Source: JAVBSN01 sp031556525 (GTDB lineage Bacteria > Bacillota > Clostridia > Lachnospirales > Lachnospiraceae). From it: DNA of 64,000 nt. Made by a program: the position numbers and the translations under genes. Position 1 is the first letter of the stretch; each line of letters opens with the position of its first letter. The stretch spans positions 36,795 to 100,794 of the forward strand of contig JAVBSS010000037.1 of assembly GCA_031556525.1 (NCBI GenBank), given 5' to 3'. Below, piece by piece: positions 24,330 through 33,785 of the stretch. The notes under the pieces were generated by a model, which saw only the letters and a program-made list of their open reading frames with translations, did no database searches and was not told the origin of the DNA.

Positions 24330-24358
24330 TTGACAAAACATTGCTGATTGTATAGAAT
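24330..24358 (+). promoter_or_regulatory. Promoter of the citrate/2-oxoglutarate operon
   Basis: Perfect TTGACA (24330-24335), 17-base spacer, TAGAAT (24353-24358). Confidence 0.8.
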
Positions 24359-24388
24359 ATATTGAGGATTTTAAGAGGAGAAACAATT

Positions 24389-25780
24389 ATGGATAACAGA
24401 ATAGTTAAAGCTAATAACAACACAAATTTACTTGAATTAGAAGAGCATATGTATCATTTGGTAGATGTAGATAAACCAAATGTATTTAGAAATTTATTTC
24501 CATATGATGAAGTGCCTAAGATAGCATTTAATGAGAGAATAGTCCCTCACAATATGCCTAAGGACATATGGATTACAGATACAACATTTAGAGATGGTCA
24601 ACAATCAAGAGTACCATATACTACAGAGCAAATTGTTACAATATATGATTATCTACATAGATTAGGTGGACCTAATGGATTGGTTAGACAATCTGAGTTT
24701 TTCTTATATAGTAAGAAAGATAGAGATGCGGTTTATAAGTGTCTTGAAAGAGGATATAATTTTCCAGAGGTAACAAGCTGGATAAGAGCAAGCAAGAAAG
24801 ATTTTGAATTAGTTAAAGATATAGGCCTCAAAGAGACTGGTATACTAGTTAGTTGTTCAGATTACCATATATTCTATAAGATGAAGAAGACTAGACGTCA
24901 AGCTATGGATCAATATTTGAATATTGTAAGAGAATGTTTGGAAATTGGTGTTAGTCCAAGATGTCATTTGGAAGATATTACTCGTTCAGATATACATGGA
25001 TTTGTTATACCATTTTGTTTAGAGTTAATGAAACTTATGGATGAATATAAGATTCCAGTTAAGATAAGAGCATGCGATACAATGGGATATGGTGTTAACT
25101 TTGCTGGAGCGGTTATTCCACGTTCAGTACAAGGTATATGCTATGGTCTTATTAAACATGGTGGAGTTCCAAGCGAATTACTAGAGTGGCATGGTCATAA
25201 TGATTTTTATAAAGCAGTTGCTAACTCAACAACAGCATGGCTATATGGAGCATCTGCAATTAATTGTTCACTATTTGGTATTGGTGAAAGAACAGGTAAT
25301 ACACCTCTTGAAGCAATGATATTTGAATATGCTCAATTAAAGGGTACATTAGATGGAGCAGATACCACTGTAATTACAGAATTATCTGAATACTTCCAGA
25401 AAGAACTAGGATATGTAATGCCTCCTAGAACACCTTTTGTTGGTAAGAACTTTAATGTTACAAGAGCAGGAATTCATGCAGATGGATTATTAAAGAATGA
25501 AGAGATATACAATATATTTGATACAGACAAATTCCTAAATAGACCAGTACTAGTAGCAGTGTCTAATACATCAGGTTTGGCAGGAGTAGCTCATTGGATT
25601 AATACTTATTATAGATTAAAACCAGAGCAAAAGGTTGATAAGAATTCAGAATTAGTATCTACAATCAAAGAATGGGTTGATGCAGAATACGAGACTGGAA
25701 GAGAAACAGCTATTACAGATGAAGAGTTAGAAAAATTAGTAGAAGATACTTGTAACAAACTTGGAATAACTTTGAGTTAA
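24389..25780 (+). CDS. Probable Re-citrate synthase (isopropylmalate/homocitrate synthase family)
   Basis: 463 residues of the HMGL-like TIM-barrel family: ITDTTFRDGQQSRVPYTTEQ with the metal-binding Asp and catalytic Arg, LEWHGHNDFYKAVANS with the metal-binding HxH, FGIGERTGNTPLEAM, and RAGIHADGLLKNEE. It is not a leuA: the length is short and the LeuA leucine-binding domain is absent. It is the first gene before isocitrate dehydrogenase and aconitase, and no ordinary (Si) citrate synthase is present, which matches the Re-citrate synthase of Clostridium kluyveri that condenses oxaloacetate and acetyl-CoA. Start at MDNRIV after AAGAGGAG. Homocitrate synthase activity is the main alternative. 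Confidence 0.78.
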   Translation: MDNRIVKANNNTNLLELEEHMYHLVDVDKPNVFRNLFPYDEVPKIAFNERIVPHNMPKDIWITDTTFRDGQQSRVPYTTEQIVTIYDYLHRLGGPNGLVRQSEFFLYSKKDRDAVYKCLERGYNFPEVTSWIRASKKDFELVKDIGLKETGILVSCSDYHIFYKMKKTRRQAMDQYLNIVRECLEIGVSPRCHLEDITRSDIHGFVIPFCLELMKLMDEYKIPVKIRACDTMGYGVNFAGAVIPRSVQGICYGLIKHGGVPSELLEWHGHNDFYKAVANSTTAWLYGASAINCSLFGIGERTGNTPLEAMIFEYAQLKGTLDGADTTVITELSEYFQKELGYVMPPRTPFVGKNFNVTRAGIHADGLLKNEEIYNIFDTDKFLNRPVLVAVSNTSGLAGVAHWINTYYRLKPEQKVDKNSELVSTIKEWVDAEYETGRETAITDEELEKLVEDTCNKLGITLS

Positions 25781-25816
25781 TAATTGAAATGCATAATATA
25801 TTAGGAGGACAAGATA

Positions 25817-27022
25817 ATGGCAAAGATTACAATGACTACACCATTAGTAGAGATGGATGGAGATGAGATGACTCGTATCCTTTGGAAGATGATAAAGGAT
25901 GAGTTACTATTACCATTTATTGATTTAAAGACAGAGTACTATGATTTAGGTCTTGAATACAGAAATGAAACTGATGATAAGGTAACTTTTGATTCAGCAG
26001 AAGCAACTAAGAAATATGGTGTTGCAGTTAAATGTGCAACAATTACTCCAAATGCAGCTCGTATGACAGAGTATACATTAAAGGAAATGTGGAAGAGTCC
26101 TAACGGAACAATAAGAGCAATCCTTGATGGTACAGTATTTAGAGCACCAATCGTAGTAAAAGGAATTGAACCATGTGTTAGAAATTGGGTAAAACCTATT
26201 ACTATAGCAAGACATGCTTATGGAGATGTATATAAGGGAACAGAAGTTAAAGTACCTGGAGCTGGAAAAGCTGAGATAGTATTTACCGGAGAAGATGGAA
26301 CAGAGATTAGAGAATTAATCCATGATTTCAAGGGTGCTGGTATTCTTCAAGGTATGCATAACTTAAATGGTTCTATTGAAAGTTTTGCAAGAAGTTGTTT
26401 TAATTATGCCCTAGATATTAAGCAAGACTTATGGTTTGCAACTAAGGATACTATTTCTAAGAAATATGATCATACATTTAAGGATATTTTCCAAGAAATA
26501 TATGATGCTGAATATGATGATAAGTTTAAAGCAGCAGGTATTGAATACTTCTATACATTAATAGATGATGCAGTAGCTCGTGTTATGAAATCAGAGGGTG
26601 GCTATATATGGGCTTGTAAGAACTATGATGGAGATGTTATGAGTGATATGGTATCATCAGCATTTGGTTCGTTAGCAATGATGACATCAGTACTTGTTTC
26701 ACCAGATGGAAACTTTGAGTATGAAGCTGCTCACGGTACTGTTCAAAGACATTATTACAAACACTTAAAGGGTGAAGAGACATCAACTAACTCTGTTGCA
26801 ACAATATTTGCATGGACAGGCGCACTTAGAAAACGTGGTGAGTTAGATGGTAACAAGGAATTAATGGAGTTTGCAGATAAGTTAGATAAAGCAACTCTTA
26901 AAACTATAGAAGATGGTAAGATGACAAAGGATTTAGCTCTTATTACCACTTTAGAAAACGTAACATCTCTAAGCAGTGAAGGATTTATAAAGGCGATTAG
27001 AGAAACTTTAGAAGCTATGTAG
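25817..27022 (+). CDS. icd: NADP-dependent isocitrate dehydrogenase
   Basis: 401 residues, of the dimeric type found in eukaryotes and some bacteria rather than the E. coli type. Substrate loop KSPNGTIRAILDGTVFRAPIV, catalytic Tyr/Lys regions in TIARHAYGDVYKGTE and ESFARSCFNYALDIKQDLWF, metal Asp in KNYDGDVMSDMVSSAFGSL, and NADP binding in YEAAHGTVQRHYYKHLKG. It oxidises isocitrate to 2-oxoglutarate. Second gene of the operon; AGGAGGACAAGATA precedes the start, 36 bases after the synthase. Confidence 0.95.
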   Translation: MAKITMTTPLVEMDGDEMTRILWKMIKDELLLPFIDLKTEYYDLGLEYRNETDDKVTFDSAEATKKYGVAVKCATITPNAARMTEYTLKEMWKSPNGTIRAILDGTVFRAPIVVKGIEPCVRNWVKPITIARHAYGDVYKGTEVKVPGAGKAEIVFTGEDGTEIRELIHDFKGAGILQGMHNLNGSIESFARSCFNYALDIKQDLWFATKDTISKKYDHTFKDIFQEIYDAEYDDKFKAAGIEYFYTLIDDAVARVMKSEGGYIWACKNYDGDVMSDMVSSAFGSLAMMTSVLVSPDGNFEYEAAHGTVQRHYYKHLKGEETSTNSVATIFAWTGALRKRGELDGNKELMEFADKLDKATLKTIEDGKMTKDLALITTLENVTSLSSEGFIKAIRETLEAM

Positions 27023-27055
27023 GAAACTTTAACAGACAGATTAGGAGGACATATA

Positions 27056-29341
27056 ATGATTAAGTTATATGAAGGCGGAGCATATTTATTAAATGGTACT
27101 GAATTGATTGAGGATTCAGCAGATCAAGAAGCAGTATTAAAGAGCAAATTAGGAAGTAACGTATTATCAAAAGAAGATGCGAAGAAGAATACTATTGCAT
27201 ATGGTATATTAGATAAGCATAATACTGCTGATAATATGGATAAATTAAAAATCAAATTTGACAAATTAACATCTCATGATATTACATTTGTTGGTATTAT
27301 ACAGACTGCAAGAGCGTCAGGTTTAGAAAAATTCCCTGTACCTTATGTTCTTACAAACTGCCATAACTCTTTATGTGCAGTAGGTGGTACTATTAATGAA
27401 GATGACCATGTATTTGGTTTAACAAGTGCTAAGAAATATGGTGGAGTTTATGTTCCTCCTCATCAAGCAGTTATTCATCAATTTGCAAGAGAGATGATGG
27501 CAGAAGGTGGAGCAATGATTCTTGGTTCTGATAGCCACACGCGTTATGGTGCATTAGGTACTATGGCAATTGGTGAAGGCGGTGGAGAGATTGCTAAACA
27601 ACTTCTTTGCAAGACTTATGATGTTCCTATGCCTAATATCGTAGCTATATATTTAGACGGTAAAGTTGAGAAGGGCGTTGGTCCTCAGGATGTTGCGCTT
27701 GCAATTATTGGTGCAACATTTGCAAATGGTTATGTTAAAAACAGTGTAATGGAATTCGTTGGTCCTGGTGTAGATGCGTTAACTGCTGATTTTAGAATTG
27801 GTATTGATGTTATGACAACAGAGACTACTTGCCTATCTTCAATATGGAAGACAGATTCAGAAATCAAAGATTTCTACGGAATACATGGCAGACCAGATGC
27901 TTATAAAGAGCTTAATCCTGGTGCAGTATCATACTATGATGGAGTTGTATATGTTGACTTATCAAAGGTTAAACCAATGATAGCAATGCCATTCCACCCA
28001 AGTAATGTATATACAATTGACTATGTAAATGAGAATCTATTAGATGTATTAGATGATTGCGAGAAGAAAGCATTAGTTAGCTTAGATGGTAAGATTGATT
28101 TTACTCTTAAAGATAAAGTTAGGAATGGTAAGTTGTATGTAGAGCAAGGAATTATAGCTGGTTGTGCAGGTGGTGGATTCGAGAACATCTGTGAAGCGGC
28201 AGATATTCTTAAAGGAACAAGCATTGGCGCGGATGAATTTACACTTAGTGTATATCCTGCATCAACTCCTATATATATGGAACTTGCTAGAAATGGTAGA
28301 TTAGCTGACCTTATGGCAACAGGTGCTGTTGTTAAGACTGCATTTTGTGGACCATGCTTTGGTGCTGGAGATACTCCTGCAAACAATGCATTTAGTATTA
28401 GACATTCAACTAGAAACTTCCCTAACAGAGAAGGATCTAAGATTCAAAATGGTCAGATTTCTTCAGTTGCACTTATGGATGCTCGTTCAATTGCAGCAAC
28501 AGCAGCAAATAAGGGATATTTAACAGCGGCAACTGATATAGATGTTAACTTTACAAAACCAAAATATTTCTTTGATTCATCAATATATGATAATAGAGTA
28601 TACAATGGAGTTGGTAAAGCAGATCCTTCATTAGATATCAAGTTTGGTCCTAATATCGTAGATTGGCCATCAATGGTAGCTTTAACTGATGATGTATTAT
28701 TAAAAGTAGCATCAGTTATTAATGATCCAGTAACAACTACAGATGAGTTAATTCCTTCAGGAGAAACATCATCATTCCGTTCTAATCCATTAGGGCTTGC
28801 TGAATTTACTTTATCTCGTAAAGATCCAGAGTATGTTGGAAGAGCTAAAGCGGTACAAGCAGTTGAGAAGGTAAGACAATCAGGAGACTGTGTTGGAAGT
28901 GCATATCCAGATGTGAAAGAAGTATTTGAGACAATTAAGAAGGACTTCCCAGAGGCATGTGCGAAGAATACAGGAATTGGTAGTGCAATATTTGCAGTTA
29001 AACCAGGTGATGGTTCAGCGAGAGAGCAAGCTGCTTCTTGTCAAAAAGTTCTTGGTGGTTGGGCGAATATAGCAAAAGAATATGCAACTAAGAGATATAG
29101 ATCAAATCTTATTAACTGGGGTATGCTACCATTTATTATGCCAGAGGATTATGCATTCGAGAATGGGGATTATGTATTCGTTCCTGGTATCAAAGAAGCT
29201 ATCGTTAATAAGACAGAAGAGATTAAAGCATATGTAGTTAATAAAGGAATGAAAGAGCTTACATTTAAACTGGGTGACTTAACAGATGATGAGAGAGCTA
29301 TTATTGTTAAGGGTTGTCTAATTAATTACTATAGAGATTAA
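27056..29341 (+). CDS. Aconitate hydratase
   Basis: 761 residues, the length of mitochondrial-type aconitases. Cluster ligands are likely the Cys in ETTCLSSIW and the pair in FCGPCFGAGD; other aconitase marks are ILGSDSHTRYGALGTMAIGEGGGE and FRSNPLGLAEFTLSRKDPEYVGRA. It isomerises citrate to isocitrate between the two enzymes encoded upstream, so the three genes form a complete oxidative route from acetyl-CoA and oxaloacetate to 2-oxoglutarate for glutamate synthesis. 33 bases after icd, with TTAGGAGGAC. Confidence 0.92.
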   Translation: MIKLYEGGAYLLNGTELIEDSADQEAVLKSKLGSNVLSKEDAKKNTIAYGILDKHNTADNMDKLKIKFDKLTSHDITFVGIIQTARASGLEKFPVPYVLTNCHNSLCAVGGTINEDDHVFGLTSAKKYGGVYVPPHQAVIHQFAREMMAEGGAMILGSDSHTRYGALGTMAIGEGGGEIAKQLLCKTYDVPMPNIVAIYLDGKVEKGVGPQDVALAIIGATFANGYVKNSVMEFVGPGVDALTADFRIGIDVMTTETTCLSSIWKTDSEIKDFYGIHGRPDAYKELNPGAVSYYDGVVYVDLSKVKPMIAMPFHPSNVYTIDYVNENLLDVLDDCEKKALVSLDGKIDFTLKDKVRNGKLYVEQGIIAGCAGGGFENICEAADILKGTSIGADEFTLSVYPASTPIYMELARNGRLADLMATGAVVKTAFCGPCFGAGDTPANNAFSIRHSTRNFPNREGSKIQNGQISSVALMDARSIAATAANKGYLTAATDIDVNFTKPKYFFDSSIYDNRVYNGVGKADPSLDIKFGPNIVDWPSMVALTDDVLLKVASVINDPVTTTDELIPSGETSSFRSNPLGLAEFTLSRKDPEYVGRAKAVQAVEKVRQSGDCVGSAYPDVKEVFETIKKDFPEACAKNTGIGSAIFAVKPGDGSAREQAASCQKVLGGWANIAKEYATKRYRSNLINWGMLPFIMPEDYAFENGDYVFVPGIKEAIVNKTEEIKAYVVNKGMKELTFKLGDLTDDERAIIVKGCLINYYRD

Positions 29342-29381
29342 TTATATAATATAAATAATTTGAGTATAATTACAATTAATG

Positions 29382-29424
29382 AATCCTACAAGTATATACT
29401 AAGTACCTGTAGGATTTGTTTTTA
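29382..29424 (+). terminator. Terminator of the citrate/2-oxoglutarate operon
   Basis: AATCCTACA/TGTAGGATT stem followed by TGTTTTTA. Confidence 0.85.
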
Positions 29425-29462
29425 AAGATAGCAATATGTTCATATAACTAAGGAGGTACGAT

Positions 29463-31067
29463 GTGTATACAATTATATTAGTTGATGATGAGGCGGAGAT
29501 TCGTGAGGGAATAATTAAGAAAATTAAATGGGAAGAATATGGCTTTCAGATTGTTGGAAGTGCAGAGAATGGAAAAGAAGCATTGGAGCTAGTTGAGAGA
29601 TTAACCCCTGATGTTGTTATGACTGATATTATGATGCCATTTATGGATGGATTAGAGCTAGGAGAAGAACTAGTAAAGAAATATCCACTTACAAAACTTA
29701 TAATATTTTCTGGATTTGACGACTTAGAGTATGCACATAAAGCAATTAAACTTAATGTTGTTGAGTATGTACTAAAACCTGTAAATGCAAATGATATGGG
29801 TGAAACATTAAGCAAATTAAAAGCCAAATTAGATGAAGAACATGAAAATAGAACTAATTTAGAGGTTCTTAGAAAGCATTATATTGATAGTATGCCAGTT
29901 ATTAAAGAACAGGTTTTGGTTGGACTTCTAGAAGGAAGAGTAACTAAAGATGACTTAGAAAGAAATTCAGGATTAATTGGAATGGATGTTAATTCACCAC
30001 ATTATGTTGTTGGGTTATTACAAGTTGATAAAAATCTTTCTAATGATTCAGAAACATTATTTAAAAATCATAATGATGTACTTATAACAACTACGTTGAA
30101 ACAGTTATCAGAAGAAGTAATTGATAAATACTATAAAGCAACTTGTTTTTTGTATGGTAATTTAGTTGGTTTTATATTTGATATGCAAAGTAAAGATCAA
30201 ATATATAAAATAATAAATGGCATGAATGAAATATGTATAGAAGCACGAAAAATATATGGATTATGTGTAAGTGGTGGAATAGGAAATATAATAAATAATC
30301 CTATGGATATGTATGAGGCAAAGAATGGAGCAATATCTGCATTAGAATATAGGGTTGCTATAGGAAATGGTAAGACTATTTATATACATGATGTAGAACC
30401 TGACACTTCTATAAATATAAGATTTAGCGGTGTAGATGAATCTAAGCTTACTTCAGCAATTAAATTAGGAAATAAAGAAGATATTAATAATGTTATACAT
30501 GATATAGTTAGTCGTTTTTCAGATTCATTATTATCACTTGATCAATATAAATTGTATTTTATGGAAATAAAGATATCGTTCTTACATCTAGTACAAACCT
30601 ATGGGTTAAGAGATTTAGAAGTGTATAGAGAGTTAGAAGCTGAGATGAATGCCTTTAATACACCAGCATCTATAAATGCTTTTAAAGAGTGGTTAATAGA
30701 GAAGAGTATTAAGATAAGTAATCAGATAAAAAAAGAAAGAGTTAATTCGTCAACATTATTAGTTGATAAGGCGAAAGAATATGTAGAAGAAAATTATAGT
30801 GACTTTGAACTTACAGTAGAAAATTTAAGTAATGAATTGCATGTAAGTCCAACTTACTTCTCTACGATATTTAAGAGAGAGACGGGATCTAACTTCATTG
30901 CTTATTTAACAGAGGTTAGATTACAAAAAGCAATAGAATTTCTGAACACAACAGATGATAAGAGTTATATAATAGCTGAAAAGGTTGGATATGCAGAACC
31001 AAATTACTTTAGTTATGTATTTAAAAAGAAATTTGGAGTATCACCTTCAAAGTACAGAAAAAAATAG
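29463..31067 (+). CDS. YesN-like response regulator, AraC-type DNA-binding output
   Basis: 534 residues. Receiver domain at residues 1-~120: ILVDDEAEIREGI with acidic pocket, phospho-acceptor Asp in DVVMTDIMMPFMDGLEL, and the conserved Lys in VLKPVNANDMGE. A helical middle region follows. The C-terminal AraC/XylS double HTH (about 430-534) includes LHVSPTYFSTIFKRETG and YAEPNYFSYVFKKKFGVSPSKYRK. Start is GTG 29463: AGGAGG lies 6 bases upstream, and the overlapping ATG at 29461 is out of frame and closes after six codons. It probably pairs with the LytS-like kinase at 36.8 kb and controls the mgl genes between them. Confidence 0.92.
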   Translation: MYTIILVDDEAEIREGIIKKIKWEEYGFQIVGSAENGKEALELVERLTPDVVMTDIMMPFMDGLELGEELVKKYPLTKLIIFSGFDDLEYAHKAIKLNVVEYVLKPVNANDMGETLSKLKAKLDEEHENRTNLEVLRKHYIDSMPVIKEQVLVGLLEGRVTKDDLERNSGLIGMDVNSPHYVVGLLQVDKNLSNDSETLFKNHNDVLITTTLKQLSEEVIDKYYKATCFLYGNLVGFIFDMQSKDQIYKIINGMNEICIEARKIYGLCVSGGIGNIINNPMDMYEAKNGAISALEYRVAIGNGKTIYIHDVEPDTSINIRFSGVDESKLTSAIKLGNKEDINNVIHDIVSRFSDSLLSLDQYKLYFMEIKISFLHLVQTYGLRDLEVYRELEAEMNAFNTPASINAFKEWLIEKSIKISNQIKKERVNSSTLLVDKAKEYVEENYSDFELTVENLSNELHVSPTYFSTIFKRETGSNFIAYLTEVRLQKAIEFLNTTDDKSYIIAEKVGYAEPNYFSYVFKKKFGVSPSKYRKK

Positions 31068-31076
31068 ATAGACGTT

Positions 31077-31112
31077 AAAAAGGAGCTGCCTAGTTATTAA
31101 ACAGCTCCTTTT
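31077..31112 (+). terminator. Terminator after the YesN-like regulator
   Basis: AAAAGGAGCTG/CAGCTCCTTTT, 11-pair stem with a 13-base loop. Confidence 0.8.
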
Positions 31113-31125
31113 CATATGAGGGGGA

Positions 31126-31332
31126 TTGGAAAAAATATTTATCAAGTATGGGGAATATCTTGATATATTTAATTTAACGCAAATTGAGTCGAAAATCCAT
31201 ATGAATTTTTTGGATAAACATATAAAAAACTTTGATGTTAAATATAATATCTATATAAAAAATAGTACTTGTGTTATTATCGAGTTGTTAGCAGGTTTAG
31301 TGGCTATAATATATTTACTAGACTATATATAG
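31126..31332 (+). CDS. Possible small membrane protein
   Basis: An open frame of up to 68 residues with a hydrophobic C-terminal helix (CVIIELLAGLVAIIYLLDYI). The first start is a TTG immediately after GAGGGGGA, with spacing that is too short; an internal ATG at 31201 has no ribosome site. It fills the gap between a terminator and the aldo/keto reductase. Could be a real small gene or a chance frame. Confidence 0.35.
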   Translation: MEKIFIKYGEYLDIFNLTQIESKIHMNFLDKHIKNFDVKYNIYIKNSTCVIIELLAGLVAIIYLLDYI

Positions 31333-31365
31333 ATATTAGAATTGAATAGTAGGAGGAATAGTGAG

Positions 31366-32358
31366 ATGAGTTATACAGCGAATAGTAACAGATATGATAA
31401 TATGAAATATTTTAGGTGTGGCAATAGTGGGTTAATGCTACCAGCCGTGTCATTAGGTCTTTGGCATAATTTTGGTATTCACAATGATTTTAATAATATG
31501 AAAGAAATGTGTTTTGCTGCATTTGATAATGGAATTACACATTTTGATTTGGCGAATAATTATGGACCAGAACCAGGAAGAGCAGAAAGTAATTTTGGAA
31601 GAATTCTAAAAGAGGATTTGATGCCATATAGAGATGAATTAATAATAAGTACAAAAGCTGGTTATGATATGTGGGAAGGTCCATATGGTAACTGGGGAAG
31701 TAGAAAATACTTACTAGCCAGTCTTGATCAAAGTCTTAAAAGAATGGGATTAGAATATGTTGATATATTCTATCATCATAGAATGGATCCTAATACCCCT
31801 CTTGAAGAAAGTATGATGGCGCTAGATACAGCAGTTAAGAGTGGAAAAGCTTTATATGCCGGAATATCTAACTATGATATGAAAACAACCAAGAAGGCAA
31901 TGGAGATACTTAAAGATCTAAAATGTCCATTTATTATAAATCAAAGTAGATACTCAATGTTTGATAGACATATAGAAGAAGATGGTCTTAAAAAGTTTGC
32001 AGCAGATAATGGTTGTGGAATAATTGCATTTAGTCCATTAGAGCAAGGACTTCTTACTGATAGATACTTAAATGGAATTCCAGTAGATAGTAGAGTTATG
32101 ACTGATGGAAGATTCTTAAATGAAGGAAGTATTACAGAAGAAAACATAAATAAGGCTAAGGCTCTTAATGAAATAGCAGTAAGTAGAGGACAAAGTCTAG
32201 CACAGATGGCACTTAGTTGGATACTTAGAGATGGAGAAGTTACAAGTGTTATTATTGGAGCATCCAAGCCGTCACAGGTTACAGAAAATATCGAAATGAT
32301 TAATAAAATAGAATTTACAGAAGAAGAAATAAAAAATATAAATGGAATAATAATATAA
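31366..32358 (+). CDS. Aldo/keto reductase (YghZ/Gpr-like)
   Basis: 330 residues. AKR tetrad: Asp and Tyr in THFDLANNYGPEPGRAE, Lys in IISTKAGYDMWEG, His in IFYHHRMDPNTPLEE. The stretch GPYGNWGSRKYLLASLDQSL is characteristic of the YghZ / L-glyceraldehyde-3-phosphate reductase subgroup (AKR14). NADP(H) binding near the C-terminus: VIIGASKPSQVTENIEM. Probable role: detoxifying or recycling small aldehydes. Start after AGGAGGAATAGTGAG. Lies between the regulator and mglB. Confidence 0.88.
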   Translation: MSYTANSNRYDNMKYFRCGNSGLMLPAVSLGLWHNFGIHNDFNNMKEMCFAAFDNGITHFDLANNYGPEPGRAESNFGRILKEDLMPYRDELIISTKAGYDMWEGPYGNWGSRKYLLASLDQSLKRMGLEYVDIFYHHRMDPNTPLEESMMALDTAVKSGKALYAGISNYDMKTTKKAMEILKDLKCPFIINQSRYSMFDRHIEEDGLKKFAADNGCGIIAFSPLEQGLLTDRYLNGIPVDSRVMTDGRFLNEGSITEENINKAKALNEIAVSRGQSLAQMALSWILRDGEVTSVIIGASKPSQVTENIEMINKIEFTEEEIKNINGIII

Positions 32359-32427
32359 AAATTGGTTAATATATATAGTAGAATTTTAATAAAAATATAT
32401 AAAACATACAAAATATATACATTTTAG

Positions 32428-32455
32428 AAGCACAATCATAACAGATTGTGCTTTT
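32428..32455 (+). terminator. Terminator after the aldo/keto reductase
   Basis: AAGCACAATC/GATTGTGCTT stem with an ATAACA loop and TTTTA tail. Confidence 0.8.
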
Positions 32456-32568
32456 ATAGTGAAAAATTTAGCTGAATATAAGATTTTATTATGTATTTTG
32501 CATATAAGAATAGCTAAGGATTTTAATGTTTTTAGAAAGTATATTTTATGTAGTTTATTAATTCGTGT

Positions 32569-32607
32569 TGATATAATTAGCATGTAAACAAGTTGCAGAG
32601 AGCAACT
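32569..32607 (+). promoter_or_regulatory. Promoter and leader hairpin of mglBAC
   Basis: Extended -10 TGATATAAT (TATAAT at 32572-32577) with no clear -35, which suits an activator-dependent promoter. A hairpin AGTTGC/GCAACT (32591-32607) follows at about the transcript start. No convincing catabolite-response element was found. Confidence 0.5.
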
Positions 32608-32640
32608 AAAATCTAAACAATATTAAGGAGGAATACAAAT

Positions 32641-33714
32641 ATGAAGAAAAAGATTTTAGGTTTAGTAATGAGCGTAGCATTAATAGCTACAATGTTAGCT
32701 GGATGTGGAACTACTAATGATGAGGGTTCAACAACAGCACCAAACAATGATACAAAAGTTGAGGACGATAACAAAAGTACTGGTGGTGCACCTGGTGTAG
32801 ATGGTTTAAACATTGGTGTATGTATCTACAAATTTGATGATAACTTCATGACACTTTACAGAACAGAGTTACAAGCTTACTTAGAAGCAGGTGGAGCTAA
32901 AGTAACAGTTATGGATGGTAAGAATGATCAAGCAGAGCAAACTAACCAAATTCAAAACTTTATTACTCAAGGTGTTGATGTATTAATCGTAAACTTAGTT
33001 CAATCATCAGCAGCAGAGCAAATCGCAGACCAATGTGCTGCAGCAAATGTTCCTGTAGTATTTATAAACAGAGAGCCAGATGAAGTTGAAGAAGCAAGAT
33101 GGGGTACTGAAAGTATTCAAGCAACTTATGTTGGAGCTGATGCTAGACAATCAGGAACTTATCAAGGTGAAATCGTAGCAGCTTTAGATAATAAAGGTGA
33201 TGTAAACGGTGACGGAACAGTTGGTTATGTAATGGTAATGGGTGATCCAGAGAACGTAGATGCTCAATATAGAACAGAATTCTCTATCAAAGCTTTAGAA
33301 GATGCAGGTTTAACTGTTAAGAAATTAGATGAGCAACGTGGTGACTGGGATCAAGCAAAGGGTCAAGAAATCGTAGCTAATGCATTAACTGCATATGGTG
33401 ATGAAATCGACGTAGTATTCTGTAACAATGATGCAATGGCACTTGGTGCATTACAAGCAATCGAAGCAGCTGGAAGAACAGTTGGTAAAGATATCTATCT
33501 ATTAGGTGTTGATGCACTTACAGAAGCATTAGAAAACGTTAACAGTGGTAAAATGACAGGTACAGTATTTAACGATCACATTGGACAATCTCATGCAGCA
33601 GCAGATATTGCTGGTAAATTTGCACAAGGTGAAAAAGTAGATGCAGTAAACATGGTTGATTATATTAAAGTAACTACAGACAATGCACAAGATATCTTAG
33701 ATATTCTTAAATAA
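32641..33714 (+). CDS. mglB: Galactose/methyl-galactoside-type ABC transporter substrate-binding lipoprotein
   Basis: 357 residues. Lipoprotein signal MKKKILGLVMSVALIATMLA with lipobox LAGC. The mature part is a type I periplasmic binding fold: VCIYKFDDNFMTLYRTELQA, VDVLIVNLVQSSAAEQIADQ, NREPDEVEEARWG, and the Ca-binding-like loop DVNGDGTVGYVM that marks MglB. CNNDAMALGALQAIEAAG and VFNDHIGQSH complete the pattern. Binds a hexose outside the cell for MglA/MglC. Ribosome site AAGGAGGAAT. A hairpin terminator separates it from mglA. Exact sugar not provable from sequence. Confidence 0.9.
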   Translation: MKKKILGLVMSVALIATMLAGCGTTNDEGSTTAPNNDTKVEDDNKSTGGAPGVDGLNIGVCIYKFDDNFMTLYRTELQAYLEAGGAKVTVMDGKNDQAEQTNQIQNFITQGVDVLIVNLVQSSAAEQIADQCAAANVPVVFINREPDEVEEARWGTESIQATYVGADARQSGTYQGEIVAALDNKGDVNGDGTVGYVMVMGDPENVDAQYRTEFSIKALEDAGLTVKKLDEQRGDWDQAKGQEIVANALTAYGDEIDVVFCNNDAMALGALQAIEAAGRTVGKDIYLLGVDALTEALENVNSGKMTGTVFNDHIGQSHAAADIAGKFAQGEKVDAVNMVDYIKVTTDNAQDILDILK

Positions 33715-33728
33715 TAACTAGAAACAAT

Positions 33729-33762
33729 ATGGGTGTGTATAGTTTATGCACACCCATTTTTT
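33729..33762 (+). terminator. Intercistronic terminator between mglB and mglA
   Basis: ATGGGTGTG/CACACCCAT stem followed by TTTTTT. Probably partial, so that binding protein is made in excess over the membrane parts. Confidence 0.8.
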
Positions 33763-33785
33763 AAAAAAGGTTAGGAGGTATAGTG

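Noticed and set aside
32581..32600. Catabolite-response element before mglB
   Set aside because: TGTAAACAAGTTGCA lacks the central CG and the symmetric halves of the cre consensus.
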